Part shown: positions 8,636 through 18,100 of the stretch, piece by piece
Layout of the letters: every line of letters begins with the position of its first letter
Numbering within the stretch: the first letter of the stretch is position 1
NCBI RefSeq assembly: GCF_040546685.1
Contig: NZ_JBEPOH010000001.1
Span: 5,022,001 to 5,086,000 of the forward strand
Origin: Variovorax sp. OAS795
GTDB taxonomy: Bacteria > Pseudomonadota > Gammaproteobacteria > Burkholderiales > Burkholderiaceae_C
DNA length: 64,000 bases
Reading direction: 5' to 3'
The notes under the pieces: model-generated
The model's input: only the letters and a program-made list of their open reading frames with translations
Database searches by the model: none
Told to the model about the DNA's origin: nothing
Made by a program: the position numbers and the translations under genes

Positions 8636-10063
8636 ATGAGCGCCCCCAACTTCGACGAACTCGACCTCTTTGTCTGGGAAGGCAAGGCCGACATCCTCGA
8701 CCGCATTGCGCGGTGCATGGCGAGTTTCGACGTGGAGGTGGTGCGCGCCGACGGCATGCCGCCTCCGCCGCAGGACCGCGGCACGGCCCTTCGGCCTTCG
8801 GTCGCGATCATCAGCGTCACGGTCATCGACAGCGGCGGCCTGGCGCATGCCACCGAGTTGCTGCAGGGCATGCCGGTGATCTGGGTGGCCGCGGCTTCGC
8901 GGGACCGCGACTCGCGCACGTACCCGCCCGAGTACCTGCACGTGCTGCCCTATGACTTCACCTGCGCGGAGCTGCGCACGATGGTGGCCAAGCTGGTGCG
9001 GCAGCTGCGCGCGCGCGACGTGGCACCGCAGGCACCCGATGTGCTGGTGGCGCACTCGGAAGCCATGCAGTCGCTGCTGGCCGAAGTGACGGCCTTTGCC
9101 GACTGCAACCACAGCGTGCTGGTGCGCGGCGAAACCGGCGTGGGCAAGGAGCGCATCGCGCAGCAGCTGCACCTCGGCCACCAGCACTACAGCAAGGGCG
9201 CCTTCGTGGCGGTGAACTGCGGCGCGATTCCCGACGGGCTGTTCGAGTCGCTCTTCTTCGGCCACACCAAGGGCTCGTTCACCGGCGCCGTGCATGCGCA
9301 CCGCGGCTACTTCGAGCAGGCAACGGGCGGCACGCTGTTTCTCGACGAGATCGGCGACCTGCCGAAGTACCAGCAGGTCAAGCTGCTGCGCGTGCTCGAA
9401 GACAACGCGGTCACGCGGCTGGGCGCCACGGCACCGGTTCGTGTCGACTTCCGGCTGGTGGCGGCCACCAACCGCAACCTGCGCGAGATGGTGGCCAGCG
9501 GCGAGTTCCGCGCCGACCTGTTCTACCGGCTCGCGGTGATCGAGCTGCATGTGCCCAGCCTGGAGGAGCGCGGTGAGATCGACAAGATCGCGATCTTCAA
9601 GGCGCTGCTGTCCAACGTGCTGGGCGACGAGCTCGAGGCCCTGGGCGAAACGCCGCACTGGCTCAGCGACGCGGTGGCGGAAACCTACTTTCCGGGCAAC
9701 GTGCGGCAGCTGCGCAACCTGGCCGAGCGCGTGGGCGTGATTGCGCGGCAGCTGCACGCGTGGGACCAGAACCTGATCCAGCGCGCCATCGCACTCACGC
9801 GCGGCACGCCGACGCCCGTGGCCGGATCGGCCGAGAGAAATGGCCACAACGGCGGCGCCGGCGGCCTCGCGCTCGACGGCAACGGCGATCGCAAGGGTTG
9901 GAACAGCAGCGAGCGCAACCGCATCATCGCGGCGCTGGAGATCAACGACTGGAAGCGCCAGGACACCGCGCAACACCTGGGCATCAGCCGCAAGGTGCTG
10001 TGGGAGAAGATGCGCAAGTACCAGATCCTGGACGGCGAGCCCGGCATTCCCGAGGACGCCTGA
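8636..10063 (+). CDS. sigma-54-interacting transcriptional activator (VpsR-like)
   Basis: Bacterial enhancer-binding protein of 475 residues. The N-terminal ~140 residues form a receiver-like domain without the usual phospho-acceptor pattern, resembling VpsR-type regulators that respond to cyclic di-GMP; this likeness is my inference. The AAA+ domain has Walker A GETGVGKE (about 165-172), the sigma-54 contact loop as GSFTGA (213-218; the common form is GAFTGA) and Walker [11 protein letters not shown] (about 234). The C-terminus carries a Fis-type helix-turn-helix ([20 protein letters not shown]). It is convergent with the type I secretion operon and directly follows tadG, so both surface systems are candidate targets. 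Confidence 0.88.
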   Translation: MSAPNFDELDLFVWEGKADILDRIARCMASFDVEVVRADGMPPPPQDRGTALRPSVAIISVTVIDSGGLAHATELLQGMPVIWVAAASRDRDSRTYPPEYLHVLPYDFTCAELRTMVAKLVRQLRARDVAPQAPDVLVAHSEAMQSLLAEVTAFADCNHSVLVRGETGVGKERIAQQLHLGHQHYSKGAFVAVNCGAIPDGLFESLFFGHTKGSFTGAVHAHRGYFEQATGGTLFLDEIGDLPKYQQVKLLRVLEDNAVTRLGATAPVRVDFRLVAATNRNLREMVASGEFRADLFYRLAVIELHVPSLEERGEIDKIAIFKALLSNVLGDELEALGETPHWLSDAVAETYFPGNVRQLRNLAERVGVIARQLHAWDQNLIQRAIALTRGTPTPVAGSAERNGHNGGAGGLALDGNGDRKGWNSSERNRIIAALEINDWKRQDTAQHLGISRKVLWEKMRKYQILDGEPGIPEDA

Positions 10064-10078
10064 GGCGCCCCCGCGCAG

Positions 10079-11641
10079 CTAGCGGTTGGGCAAGCGGTCG
10101 GCCCGGCGCAGCGGCGGGTTCGATGTGGCCGCCGCGGCGCCGCGGTCGGCCACGGGCTCGCTGGCGCAGCTTGCGTTGCTCGAGATGCACAGCGCGGTGA
10201 GCAGGCCGTCCTCGCTCAACGCGGGGCGGCTCGGCGGGCCGAAGATGCGGTCGATCCACGCACTGCTCGCGTCGGCGTCGATCCGCAGCTCTCCCGTGGT
10301 GCGCGCAAGGCGCAGCTCGCTGATGCGCAGGTCGAACACGGCATCGACATAGTCGAACAGCAGGTTGTAGTAGTCCAGCTGCGCATCGAGCACCTTGGGC
10401 AGGGTCTCGCGGCCGAACTCCATCAGGCGGCGCCGCCCGCGGAACGCCTGGCCCGAGGTACTGACGGCTTCCATCAGCTGCCGCTCGCGTTCGCGGCCGG
10501 ACACCGTGCGCGCCCATGACGCCGACGTGAGCTCCAGCAGGTTGAGCTTCACGCCCTCGAGCTTGGCTTCCTGGTTGGCGACTTCGGCCAGTGCGGACTT
10601 CAGCCGCAGCTGGCGGTCGAAGCCGTTGCCGAAGTTCCAGTTGAGCTCGAAGGCCGCGCGCGTCGGCTCCTGCGGCGACACGCCGCGCGGGTCCTTGCTC
10701 TTGACGACCACGGCCTCGACCGTCGGCCAGATGCTCGCCTCCTGCTGGTCGACCAGCGCCTGGGCACGCGCGACGCGGCCCTTCGCCTCGGCGATCTCGG
10801 TGCTGCGTTCCTCGGCGCGGCGCAAGGCTTCCTGCTGCGACGCGATGCGCCAGTACGCGGGTGCCGCGAGCACGGGCAGCGAATCGGTGTTGGGCGTGAA
10901 CTTGAAGTAGGTGTTGAACTTGGCCAGCGCCTCGTCGCGCTGGGCCTGGAAGTCGGACTCGCGGGCGGCCACGCTCGCGCGGCGCGAGGCCGCCATGTTC
11001 AGGTCGTTCTCGCCGGCCGCGCCAAGCGCCACGCGGCGCGCTTCGGCCCGCGAAAGCTCGGCCACCACCTCGGTGGCCTTGCGCGCGATCTGTTTCTTCA
11101 GGTCGAAGCGCTGCACCTGCAGGTAGGCGGTCAGCGCATCGAGCACCACCTTCTGCGAGGTGGTCACCACGGCCTCGTCGTCGGCCGAGTTGCCCGCCTC
11201 CGCGGCACGCACCGCGGCATCCATCGCGCCGCCGTCGATCAGGCTCAGGCGCGCTTCGGCCGTCAGCACGGTGTAGTTCTCTGACTTCGAATTGGCACCG
11301 CCGCCGTTGTAGGTGCCCGATGCGGTGCCCATCTTGAAGCGCGGGTAGCGCGCCTTCTTCGCGGCATCCACGCCGAAGCTGCTGGTGTTGGCGGCAGCCT
11401 GCGCGGTCTGCACCTCGGGGTACTCCTGCGACAGGGCGACGAGCGCCTGCTTGACGCGCTGCGCATAGCTCGCGGCGCCGATCGACGGCGCGGAAAGTCG
11501 CCGTGCCGCCACCAGCGGCGCCGGCACTTCCTGCGGCTCCTGGGCAGCGGCTCCCGGGGGCAGCGCGAAGCTTGCGCACAGTGCCGCGCAAAGCACGCTG
11601 CGGCCCCTCCGGTGTCCGCCGGGCGGCATGCGCGCGCTCAT
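10079..11641 (-). CDS. TolC-family outer membrane channel protein of a type I secretion system
   Basis: Outer-membrane efflux/secretion duct, 520 residues. The ATG overlaps the stop of the HlyD gene (ATGA). A signal peptide (VLCAALCASFALPPGAAAQ) is followed by two TolC-like repeats rich in long amphipathic helices (for example the segment from TEIAEAKGRVARAQALVDQQ and that around QLDYYNLLFDYVDAVFDLRI). The C-terminal 60 residues are polar and low-complexity. It is the last gene of the minus-strand ABC-HlyD-TolC operon, so the three form a complete tripartite exporter, most simply for the giant repeat protein encoded upstream. It ends 15 bp from the convergent regulator gene. Confidence 0.88.
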   Translation of the reverse strand: MSARMPPGGHRRGRSVLCAALCASFALPPGAAAQEPQEVPAPLVAARRLSAPSIGAASYAQRVKQALVALSQEYPEVQTAQAAANTSSFGVDAAKKARYPRFKMGTASGTYNGGGANSKSENYTVLTAEARLSLIDGGAMDAAVRAAEAGNSADDEAVVTTSQKVVLDALTAYLQVQRFDLKKQIARKATEVVAELSRAEARRVALGAAGENDLNMAASRRASVAARESDFQAQRDEALAKFNTYFKFTPNTDSLPVLAAPAYWRIASQQEALRRAEERSTEIAEAKGRVARAQALVDQQEASIWPTVEAVVVKSKDPRGVSPQEPTRAAFELNWNFGNGFDRQLRLKSALAEVANQEAKLEGVKLNLLELTSASWARTVSGRERERQLMEAVSTSGQAFRGRRRLMEFGRETLPKVLDAQLDYYNLLFDYVDAVFDLRISELRLARTTGELRIDADASSAWIDRIFGPPSRPALSEDGLLTALCISSNASCASEPVADRGAAAATSNPPLRRADRLPNR

Positions 11642-12969
11642 GGTTCGCGAAACGCTTCGCGCCGCAGCTTGAGCACGGGACGAAGGATGTACCAGATGAA
11701 CGGATCGGTCCCCACCTTCAGGTCGACCTCGGATTCCATGCCGGCGGTGATGCGGTTCTCCGGCTGCCCCACGTACGCCTGCCCGGTGCTGATGAGGATG
11801 CGGTAGTACGGCGCCGCATTGGCGATGGCCGGATCGCGGTCGGCGTCGGCGGCCACCAGCGTGACCTTGCCTTCGACCGCGCCGTAGCGCAGGTAGTCGT
11901 AGGCCGTGACCTTGACACGCGCCGCCTGGCCGACCTCCACGAAGCCGCGGTCGTTGGGATTCAGGCGCGCCTCGATCATGACCTCGTCCTTGTCGGGCAC
12001 CACTTCCATGATGGCCTCGCCCGGCTTGATGACCCACCCCGGGCTCCCGCTGCGCAGCCCCTTGACGATGCCGTCGGCTGGCGCCTTCACGATGGTGCGC
12101 GAGCGCTGGGTGCGCGCGCGCGCGAGGTCTTCGCTCAGGCTCGCGAACTGGCGCTCCACGGTCGCGAGCTCGTCCGACGCGCGGCGCCGGAAGCGGCCCT
12201 CGGCCTCGGCCATCTTGGCGTCCGCCTCGGTGATGGCGGCACTGGCGGAAATTGCGCCCTGCCGCGCCACGGCGAGCTCGCTGCGCACGCCTTCCACCTG
12301 CCTGCGCTTCTCGAGCACCTCGACCTGGCCGACCAGCTTCTCGTTCAGCAGCTGCTCCGAAATCTCGAGTTCCTTCTGCATCAGTGCCAGCCGGTCGTTG
12401 AGGCCCTTCACCTTGGCCTGCTGCTCCAGCTGCTTGCTGCGCGCCTGCTCCAGCCCCGACACCGCGCCGGCCATCACGCCGCGCTGTTCGAGCGCCCGGG
12501 CCTGGTACGCGCCGACTTCGCCATCGAGCACGCTGGCGTCGATCTCGGCGGCAAAACTTTCGCGCCTGAGCGGCTGGCCCCGGCTCTCGGCCATGAGCCG
12601 GACGCGCGTGGCCACCGTGGCGGCATGGCGCGCGGAGAGCTCCTCCAGGTTGAGGCCGCTGCCGCCCAGGTCGATCTCGACCAGCGACTGGCCCTGCTTC
12701 ACGCGGTCGCCCTCCTTCACCAGCACGTTGCTGACAATGCCGCCTTCCAGATGCTGGATCGACTTCACGCGGTCCGACGGAATCACCCGGCCCGGCGCCA
12801 CCACCACGGTCTCCATCGGAAAACCCAGGCCGACCACGGCCAGCACAGCCACAGCCCCGCCGATCGCCCACTGGCGGCGCCGGCCTTGCGGCGATGCACG
12901 CGCGGCGCGCTGCTGGTCTTCGTCCTGGAGTATCTGCGGCAGGTCTGATTTCAAATCGCGGGTCCCCAT
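11638..12969 (-). CDS. HlyD-family periplasmic adaptor of type I secretion
   Basis: Membrane-fusion protein, 443 residues, joining the inner-membrane ABC exporter to TolC. One N-terminal transmembrane helix (WAIGGAVAVLAVVGLGF, about 34-50) follows a short cytoplasmic tail. A biotinyl/lipoyl half-motif (HLEGGIVSNVLVKEGDRVKQ), long coiled-coil hairpin helices (about 130-280) and the second lipoyl half (IVKAPADGIVKGL) follow. The HlyD C-terminal signature, near EVDLKVGTDPFIWYILRPVL, is present. It lies 18 bp after the ABC gene and overlaps tolC by four bases. Confidence 0.92.
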   Translation of the reverse strand: MGTRDLKSDLPQILQDEDQQRAARASPQGRRRQWAIGGAVAVLAVVGLGFPMETVVVAPGRVIPSDRVKSIQHLEGGIVSNVLVKEGDRVKQGQSLVEIDLGGSGLNLEELSARHAATVATRVRLMAESRGQPLRRESFAAEIDASVLDGEVGAYQARALEQRGVMAGAVSGLEQARSKQLEQQAKVKGLNDRLALMQKELEISEQLLNEKLVGQVEVLEKRRQVEGVRSELAVARQGAISASAAITEADAKMAEAEGRFRRRASDELATVERQFASLSEDLARARTQRSRTIVKAPADGIVKGLRSGSPGWVIKPGEAIMEVVPDKDEVMIEARLNPNDRGFVEVGQAARVKVTAYDYLRYGAVEGKVTLVAADADRDPAIANAAPYYRILISTGQAYVGQPENRITAGMESEVDLKVGTDPFIWYILRPVLKLRREAFREP

Positions 12970-12987
12970 TGCTCTGGATCGTTTGGC

Positions 12988-14829
12988 TCAGGCCATGGAA
13001 CGGTTGGCGGCTGCGCCCTGCGGCAGCGCCTCGGCGCCGTCGTCGCCCGAGGTGGCATCGCCCACCGCCACGAGCGGCTTCTTGACGCCGAAAAGCTTCG
13101 GCACCATCACGGCGGCCGTGCCCTGTTCGACGTTGCCCTGCCCCGTGACGTGATAGACCACGGTGGCCGCCGAGACGATGCGCAGCGAGTGCGTGACCAC
13201 CACCACGGTGCGCACCTTCGCCACCGCGAGCAGCGTGGCGAGCAGCGTGCGTTCGCTCTGGAAGTCGAGGTCGTTGCTCGGCTCGTCGAGCACCAGCACC
13301 GAGGGCTTGCGCAGGAAGCTCATGGCCAGCGCGAGCTTGCGCCGCTCGCCCACCGAGAAGCCGGTGCCGCCTTCGCCGACCACCGTGCGGTAGCCGTCCG
13401 GAAGCTTCGAGATGAAGTCGTGCGCGCCCGAGAGCCGGCAGGCGGCCACCACCTGCTCGTCGGTCTGCCCCGGGGCGGTGCGGCGCATGGTGTCGATCAG
13501 CGGACCGCCGAACCAGTACACCTCCTGCGAGAGATAGCTGATCCAGCGCGAAAGCTCTTCGCGGCCGAACTGCGACAGGTCGTATTCGCCGATGCTGATG
13601 ACGCCGTGCGTGGGTGTGTACAGCCCCGACAGCAGCTTGACCAGCGTCGACTTGCCGGCCCCGTTGCGCCCGACGATCACGTGAAGGCCACCGGGCCCGA
13701 TGTCCAGGTCGACGTTCTCGAGCACCTGCTTCTGCGCAGCTTCCGAGAAACTGAAGCTCACATCCTTCAGCGTGACGCGGCCGAGCGGCTGCGGCAGCGT
13801 CATGCCGGTGGGCGGCTTCTCCACCGGCTCGGAGAGCACCTTCTCGAGCCGCTTGGCCGCTTCCTTCGCCGCGGCCAGCGAGCGCCAGCTCGACACCAGC
13901 CCGGCCACCGGCTGCAAGGCCTTGAGCGCGAGCATGTTCGACGCCACCAGGCCGCCGACCGTCATCCACTGCTCCATGACCGAGACCGCGCCCACCGTCA
14001 CCACGATGACCGAGAACACCGTCAGCAGCACCGTGGTGCCGTCTCGCGCGGTTTCGATCTGGCCGTTCTTGCTGAAGCTCTCGCCCAGCCAGGCGTTGTA
14101 GGTCTGGCGCCACATCTCGATGGTCGGACCGTCGTTGGCCTGCGTCTTGAGCGTTTCGCGCGCGTTGCAGATCTCCGAGGTCATGCGGTCGAGCCCGCGG
14201 CCGCGCTGCACTTCCTCGACCCGGCCGCTGCGCACTTCATCGGCCCACCACCAGGCCAGGAACGCCATGATCGCGAGGAACAGCGCCACCACCGGCAGCA
14301 CGGGCAATGCCACGATGCCGATCACCACCAGCGCGAAGAGCGCCATCGGCAAGTCGAAGATCGATTGCGCCAGGCCGCCCGTGACGGTGCCGCGCACCGA
14401 TGCCACGTCGCGGAAGAACTGGTGCCAGATGGAAGCCGGCCGCGCTTCGAGCGCGCGCAGCGGGCGGTTCAGCATCGAATTCAGCAGCGCGCCCGAAACG
14501 CCGTGGTCGATGATCGCGCCCGCATTGCGCAGCAGGCGCGAGCGCCGCGTGCGCAGCCAGAACTCGATGCACAGGAAGAACAGGATGCCGCTCACCAGGG
14601 CGGCCAGCGTCGAGACGCCGCTGCGCGACAGCACGCGGTCATACACCTGCAGCAGGAAGATCGAAGGCAGCAGGCCGAACAGGCTGATGGGGAGCGAGCG
14701 CCATGCCGCGCTCTTGACCAGCGGATACGCGGCGCGGAATGCCGTGTGCAGCGCGCCCGCGTAGGGACTTGCCCCTGGCTCCTCGGGCAATTCGGCCACC
14801 AGCTGGCTGGGCAAGAGAAACTTGATCAT
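12988..14829 (-). CDS. type I secretion ABC transporter (permease/ATPase)
   Basis: Inner-membrane half-transporter, 613 residues, with an ABC transmembrane domain (helices from about residue 35 to 320) and a nucleotide-binding domain. Walker A is GRNGAGKST (about 385-393) and Walker B is VLVLDEPS (about 510). The signature is unusual: FSVGERRKLALA in place of LSGGQ. No C39 peptidase or C39-like domain precedes the membrane domain, so leader cleavage by the transporter is not expected. The C-terminal 60 residues are a non-conserved extension. It is the first gene of the exporter operon, with a structured promoter region immediately upstream. Confidence 0.9.
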   Translation of the reverse strand: MIKFLLPSQLVAELPEEPGASPYAGALHTAFRAAYPLVKSAAWRSLPISLFGLLPSIFLLQVYDRVLSRSGVSTLAALVSGILFFLCIEFWLRTRRSRLLRNAGAIIDHGVSGALLNSMLNRPLRALEARPASIWHQFFRDVASVRGTVTGGLAQSIFDLPMALFALVVIGIVALPVLPVVALFLAIMAFLAWWWADEVRSGRVEEVQRGRGLDRMTSEICNARETLKTQANDGPTIEMWRQTYNAWLGESFSKNGQIETARDGTTVLLTVFSVIVVTVGAVSVMEQWMTVGGLVASNMLALKALQPVAGLVSSWRSLAAAKEAAKRLEKVLSEPVEKPPTGMTLPQPLGRVTLKDVSFSFSEAAQKQVLENVDLDIGPGGLHVIVGRNGAGKSTLVKLLSGLYTPTHGVISIGEYDLSQFGREELSRWISYLSQEVYWFGGPLIDTMRRTAPGQTDEQVVAACRLSGAHDFISKLPDGYRTVVGEGGTGFSVGERRKLALAMSFLRKPSVLVLDEPSNDLDFQSERTLLATLLAVAKVRTVVVVTHSLRIVSAATVVYHVTGQGNVEQGTAAVMVPKLFGVKKPLVAVGDATSGDDGAEALPQGAAANRSMA

Positions 14830-14852
14830 GGGTAAAGGCCGATCCGTTCGGC

Positions 14853-14893
14853 AATGACGCCTGCGTCATTATCAACTGTTACCCAACTGTTAC
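14853..14893. promoter_or_regulatory. putative operator upstream of the type I secretion operon
   Basis: The 81-bp gap before the exporter operon holds a perfect 8-bp inverted repeat (AATGACGC-CT-GCGTCATT, 14853-14870) and, next to it, two direct copies of AACTGTTAC at 14874-14882 and 14885-14893, spaced 11 bp start to start, about one helical turn. The site is on the promoter side of the ABC gene and looks like a binding site for a dimeric regulator. No convincing -24/-12 sigma-54 element is visible next to it. The regulator is not known. Confidence 0.45.
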
Positions 14894-14910
14894 AAGGCAA
14901 AATGTCACGC

Positions 14911-15198
14911 TTAGGCGCCGGCGCATCGGGCCATGCGCCGCGGCTTGGCGGCGACTGCTTCTCCGGCGCGCATGCCGGGCCGCGGGCTCGCGCCGGCCGA
15001 CGCGCAATCGCCAGGGGTTTTCGCCAGCGGCCTGCGCTCCTCCTGCGGCCAGCCCTTGGCCATGGCCATGGCCAGGTTGGCGCACACCAGCATGCAGACC
15101 AGCCATGCGCAAAGCAGCTGGAACCAGCCGAGCCACCAGCGGGCCGGCGGCGCGGCCTTGGCGGCGAGGAACGGCAAGGGACGTACGTTCGATTTCAT
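14911..15198 (-). CDS. small membrane protein downstream of the MurF-like fusion
   Basis: 95-residue product with a short basic N-terminus, one strongly hydrophobic segment (WWLGWFQLLCAWLVCMLVC, about 22-40) and a polar Arg/Ala-rich tail. The ATG overlaps the stop of the preceding toroid/MurF-like gene (ATGA), which argues for translational coupling and a shared function. I do not recognise a family. A single-pass membrane anchor or partner for the large fusion protein is the simplest guess. Confidence 0.6.
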   Translation of the reverse strand: MKSNVRPLPFLAAKAAPPARWWLGWFQLLCAWLVCMLVCANLAMAMAKGWPQEERRPLAKTPGDCASAGASPRPGMRAGEAVAAKPRRMARCAGA

Positions 15199-18100
15199 GG
15201 CAATGCTTTCAGGACGCGGGCCAGCCGGGACAGGCCGACACCGGCGGAACTCTTGGCCAGCACCCAGTCGCCCGGTTGCAGCAGGCCGCCGAGCGCGGTC
15301 GAGAGGTCGGATACATCGACGAACCAGTGCGAGCGGACCTTGGTGCGGATGCGCGCGTGCAGCGCGCGCATGAGCGGACCGCACAGGAGCACGCGATCGG
15401 CCTGCGATGCGAGCAGTTCCGCTTCGAGGTCGAGGTGGTGGCGCTGGGCGGCGGGGCCCAGCTCCTGCATGTCGCCCAGAATCGCCACGCGCCGGGCCGG
15501 CTCGCAAGGGGCCTGCGACAACAGTTCGAGCGCGGCCCGCATCGAGCTCGGGTTGGCGTCGTAGGTCTCGTCGATCAGCCTGAAGCTGCCGCCGCCGATG
15601 TGGATGGTGTGCAGCGCGCCACGCCCGCCCGGCGGTTCGAAGCGGGCGAAGGGCTCCACCGCCGCAGACAGCTTCAGGCGCATGGCCTGCAAAGTGGCCA
15701 GCGCAGCCAGCGCGCTGGCGCCCATGTGGCGCCCCGGCGCATTGACGCGAAGCTGGAACGGCTCGCCGAACACCGAGGCCTGGACCTCGCCGTGGTCGAA
15801 CGCGAGCAGCCGCACGTCGGCGTCCCGGTGCTCCCCGTAGGTCACGATCTGGAGCTGGCAGGCCATGGCCGCCTCGGCGAAGGTCGCGAACTCCGGGAGG
15901 TCGCGGTTCAGCACGGCGCTGTCGCCGGGCGCCATGCCTTCGAAGACGCGGCTGTCCAGGCGCGCGGCGGCTTCGGACGGGCCACGGTGCTTTTGAGAGG
16001 CGGCCGAAAGCCCGGTCACCACCACCACCATCGGCCGCGCCAAGCGCGTCGATGACTGGAGCGCCGGCGAGCCCATTTCCAGCACCCAGTAGGCCGCGTG
16101 CCGGGGCATGCAGGTCAGGTTCCAGGCCAACCCTGAAGGCAGGCTGACGTTGCCTTCGGGCCGGCCGACTTCGCCCCACACCGACAGCGCTTCGGCCAGC
16201 ATCGCGGCCACGGTGCTGCTGCCCGCGCCACTGCCCAGCACGCCGCAGACGCGCCCGCCGAACTCCATGCGCGCATGCGCGCCGAGCGCCAGCACCGCCT
16301 GCTGCACGTCCGCAACCTGGAGCACGGGCACGCGCTTGTCCAGGTGCGGTGCAGCGTCGGCACACAGCACGGCGGCAGCCGGCTGCAACACACCCTTGAG
16401 CGCCACGGCCGCCAGCGGCGTCCGCGAGGGCCGCGCCTGGTGCTCGAAGACCACCCTGCCCTTGCGAAGGAAAGAGCGCTGCGCGACGCCGCTGGCACGC
16501 CAGCCCTCGTGGGGCCTCACCACCCATTCACCGCCGGTCACGCGTGCCATCACCGCCGCGGTCCATGGCGCGCCATCGTCCCTGCCGCTGCCCGCAACCG
16601 GCAGCGCCGGGCGCTCCAGCAGGTAGCGGTGATAGGCCACGAAGCTGGACACATACTGCGCCACGTCGTCGATGCGCACGCGGAAGGCGTGGTGCCGGAC
16701 GAAGAAGGCGCCCGCAATGGTGGAAGGCCGCCGGAAGTACATCGCCATCTCGGGCCAGAAGAAGCCGTTCTGCAGGTAGTGGGCGCGGTACTCCAGCGCG
16801 CGGTAGAACTTCTCGGTGTCGAGCTCGTCGAGCAGGTGCCGCATCGCGGGCATGCCCTCCAGCCGCTGCAGCATCTGCTGCGCGGCCAGCATGAGCGCCA
16901 GCAGGGTGGGCAAGGTGGTCTTGCGGTCGAGCACGAAGTCCAGGTAGCCGGCCACGTTCTGCAGGCCGAAGCGAAAGTACTTTTCCTGCGGGCTCCAGCG
17001 CGTGAGCTCGTTCACGCAGCAGCTCAGCCAGTGATCGTGCGCCTGCCAGTGCTGGCTTGCAATGAAATGGTCGAACGCCTTCTCGACCACGGCCAGCCAT
17101 CGCGCATCGCGCGTCAGGTCATACAGGCGCATGAGGCCATAGGCGGCCTGGCCGTCGTAGGAGATGACGCGCAAGGCCTGCTTCACCTGCAGGTCCGCGG
17201 CATGGAGCACATGGTTGAAGCGGCCGGTGGCGCCGTCCTGGAGCGACGCGATACCGAGCGCCAGCTTTTCGAGCAACGGCAGCCATTCGCGCGCGTCGGT
17301 GGCTTCGCAATACTTCGTCAACGCCAGCACGCAAGCGGCATTGCCGCCGAGCTTGATCTCTTCCCCGGTGTCGACGAGAAAGGCGACCTCGGTGCCGTCG
17401 GCGAGCCTGTAGTGGCGAAGGAGCGAACGCGCGAGATGGCCGAGCGCGCGCTCGATGGCCGCACGCAGCGTTTCGTCCCGCGTGAGCTCCCACGCCTCGA
17501 CCATGGTGTGGAGCGCGCCCGCGTGGCGCATGGCATCGCAGATGGGAACGCGGCGGTCGAAGCACGGGAAGTAGCCCTGCGCGAACAATCCCTCGCCCTC
17601 CACCTGGCGCGCCAGGTAGGCGGAACCGCTGCGCACGAGCTCCAGCGCCGATGGCGGCGTGAGCGCCGGCGCCTGGCGCCGCCCGGCATCGAGCCCCGTG
17701 CCCACGAGCTTGTGCACGACGCAGTCGGACTGGCAGAAGACCCCCGCGGTCGCGAGAAGATAGACCGGCTGGTCCGCCGGCAAGTCGAGCGCGGGCGCAC
17801 GCGCGAAGCGTGCCTGCCCGTAGCTCTCGAAATTGCGTGCATTGACCACCGCATGCGCGATGGACGAGTCGCCGCACAGCATGGCGTTGGCGTTGAGCTC
17901 CTGCTCGGTGAATGCCATCTCGAAGTTCTTGTCGAAGGCAAGGCCGAGACGGAAGTAGTTGCGCTTGACCGCGGCGAGCTGGGCCTTGAACTGCGCCCAG
18001 TCCATCGGGCTCGCGCCCTCGACCCAATCGATCCGCAGCCATGGCGCGGCAATGCCGTGGTCGCGCACCCACTGCTCGGCGGCCTCGGCGCCTTCGCGCC

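Noticed and set aside
6491..9976. 1161-codon open frame on the - strand opposite tadG and the sigma-54 activator
   Set aside because: Antisense of two genes with clear family motifs; His/Gln/Arg/Gly-rich composition typical of a shadow frame in high-GC DNA.
14880..14910. Possible sigma-54 promoter (TGACATTTTGC) before the exporter operon
   Set aside because: Spacing between the two halves is too short for a -24/-12 element.
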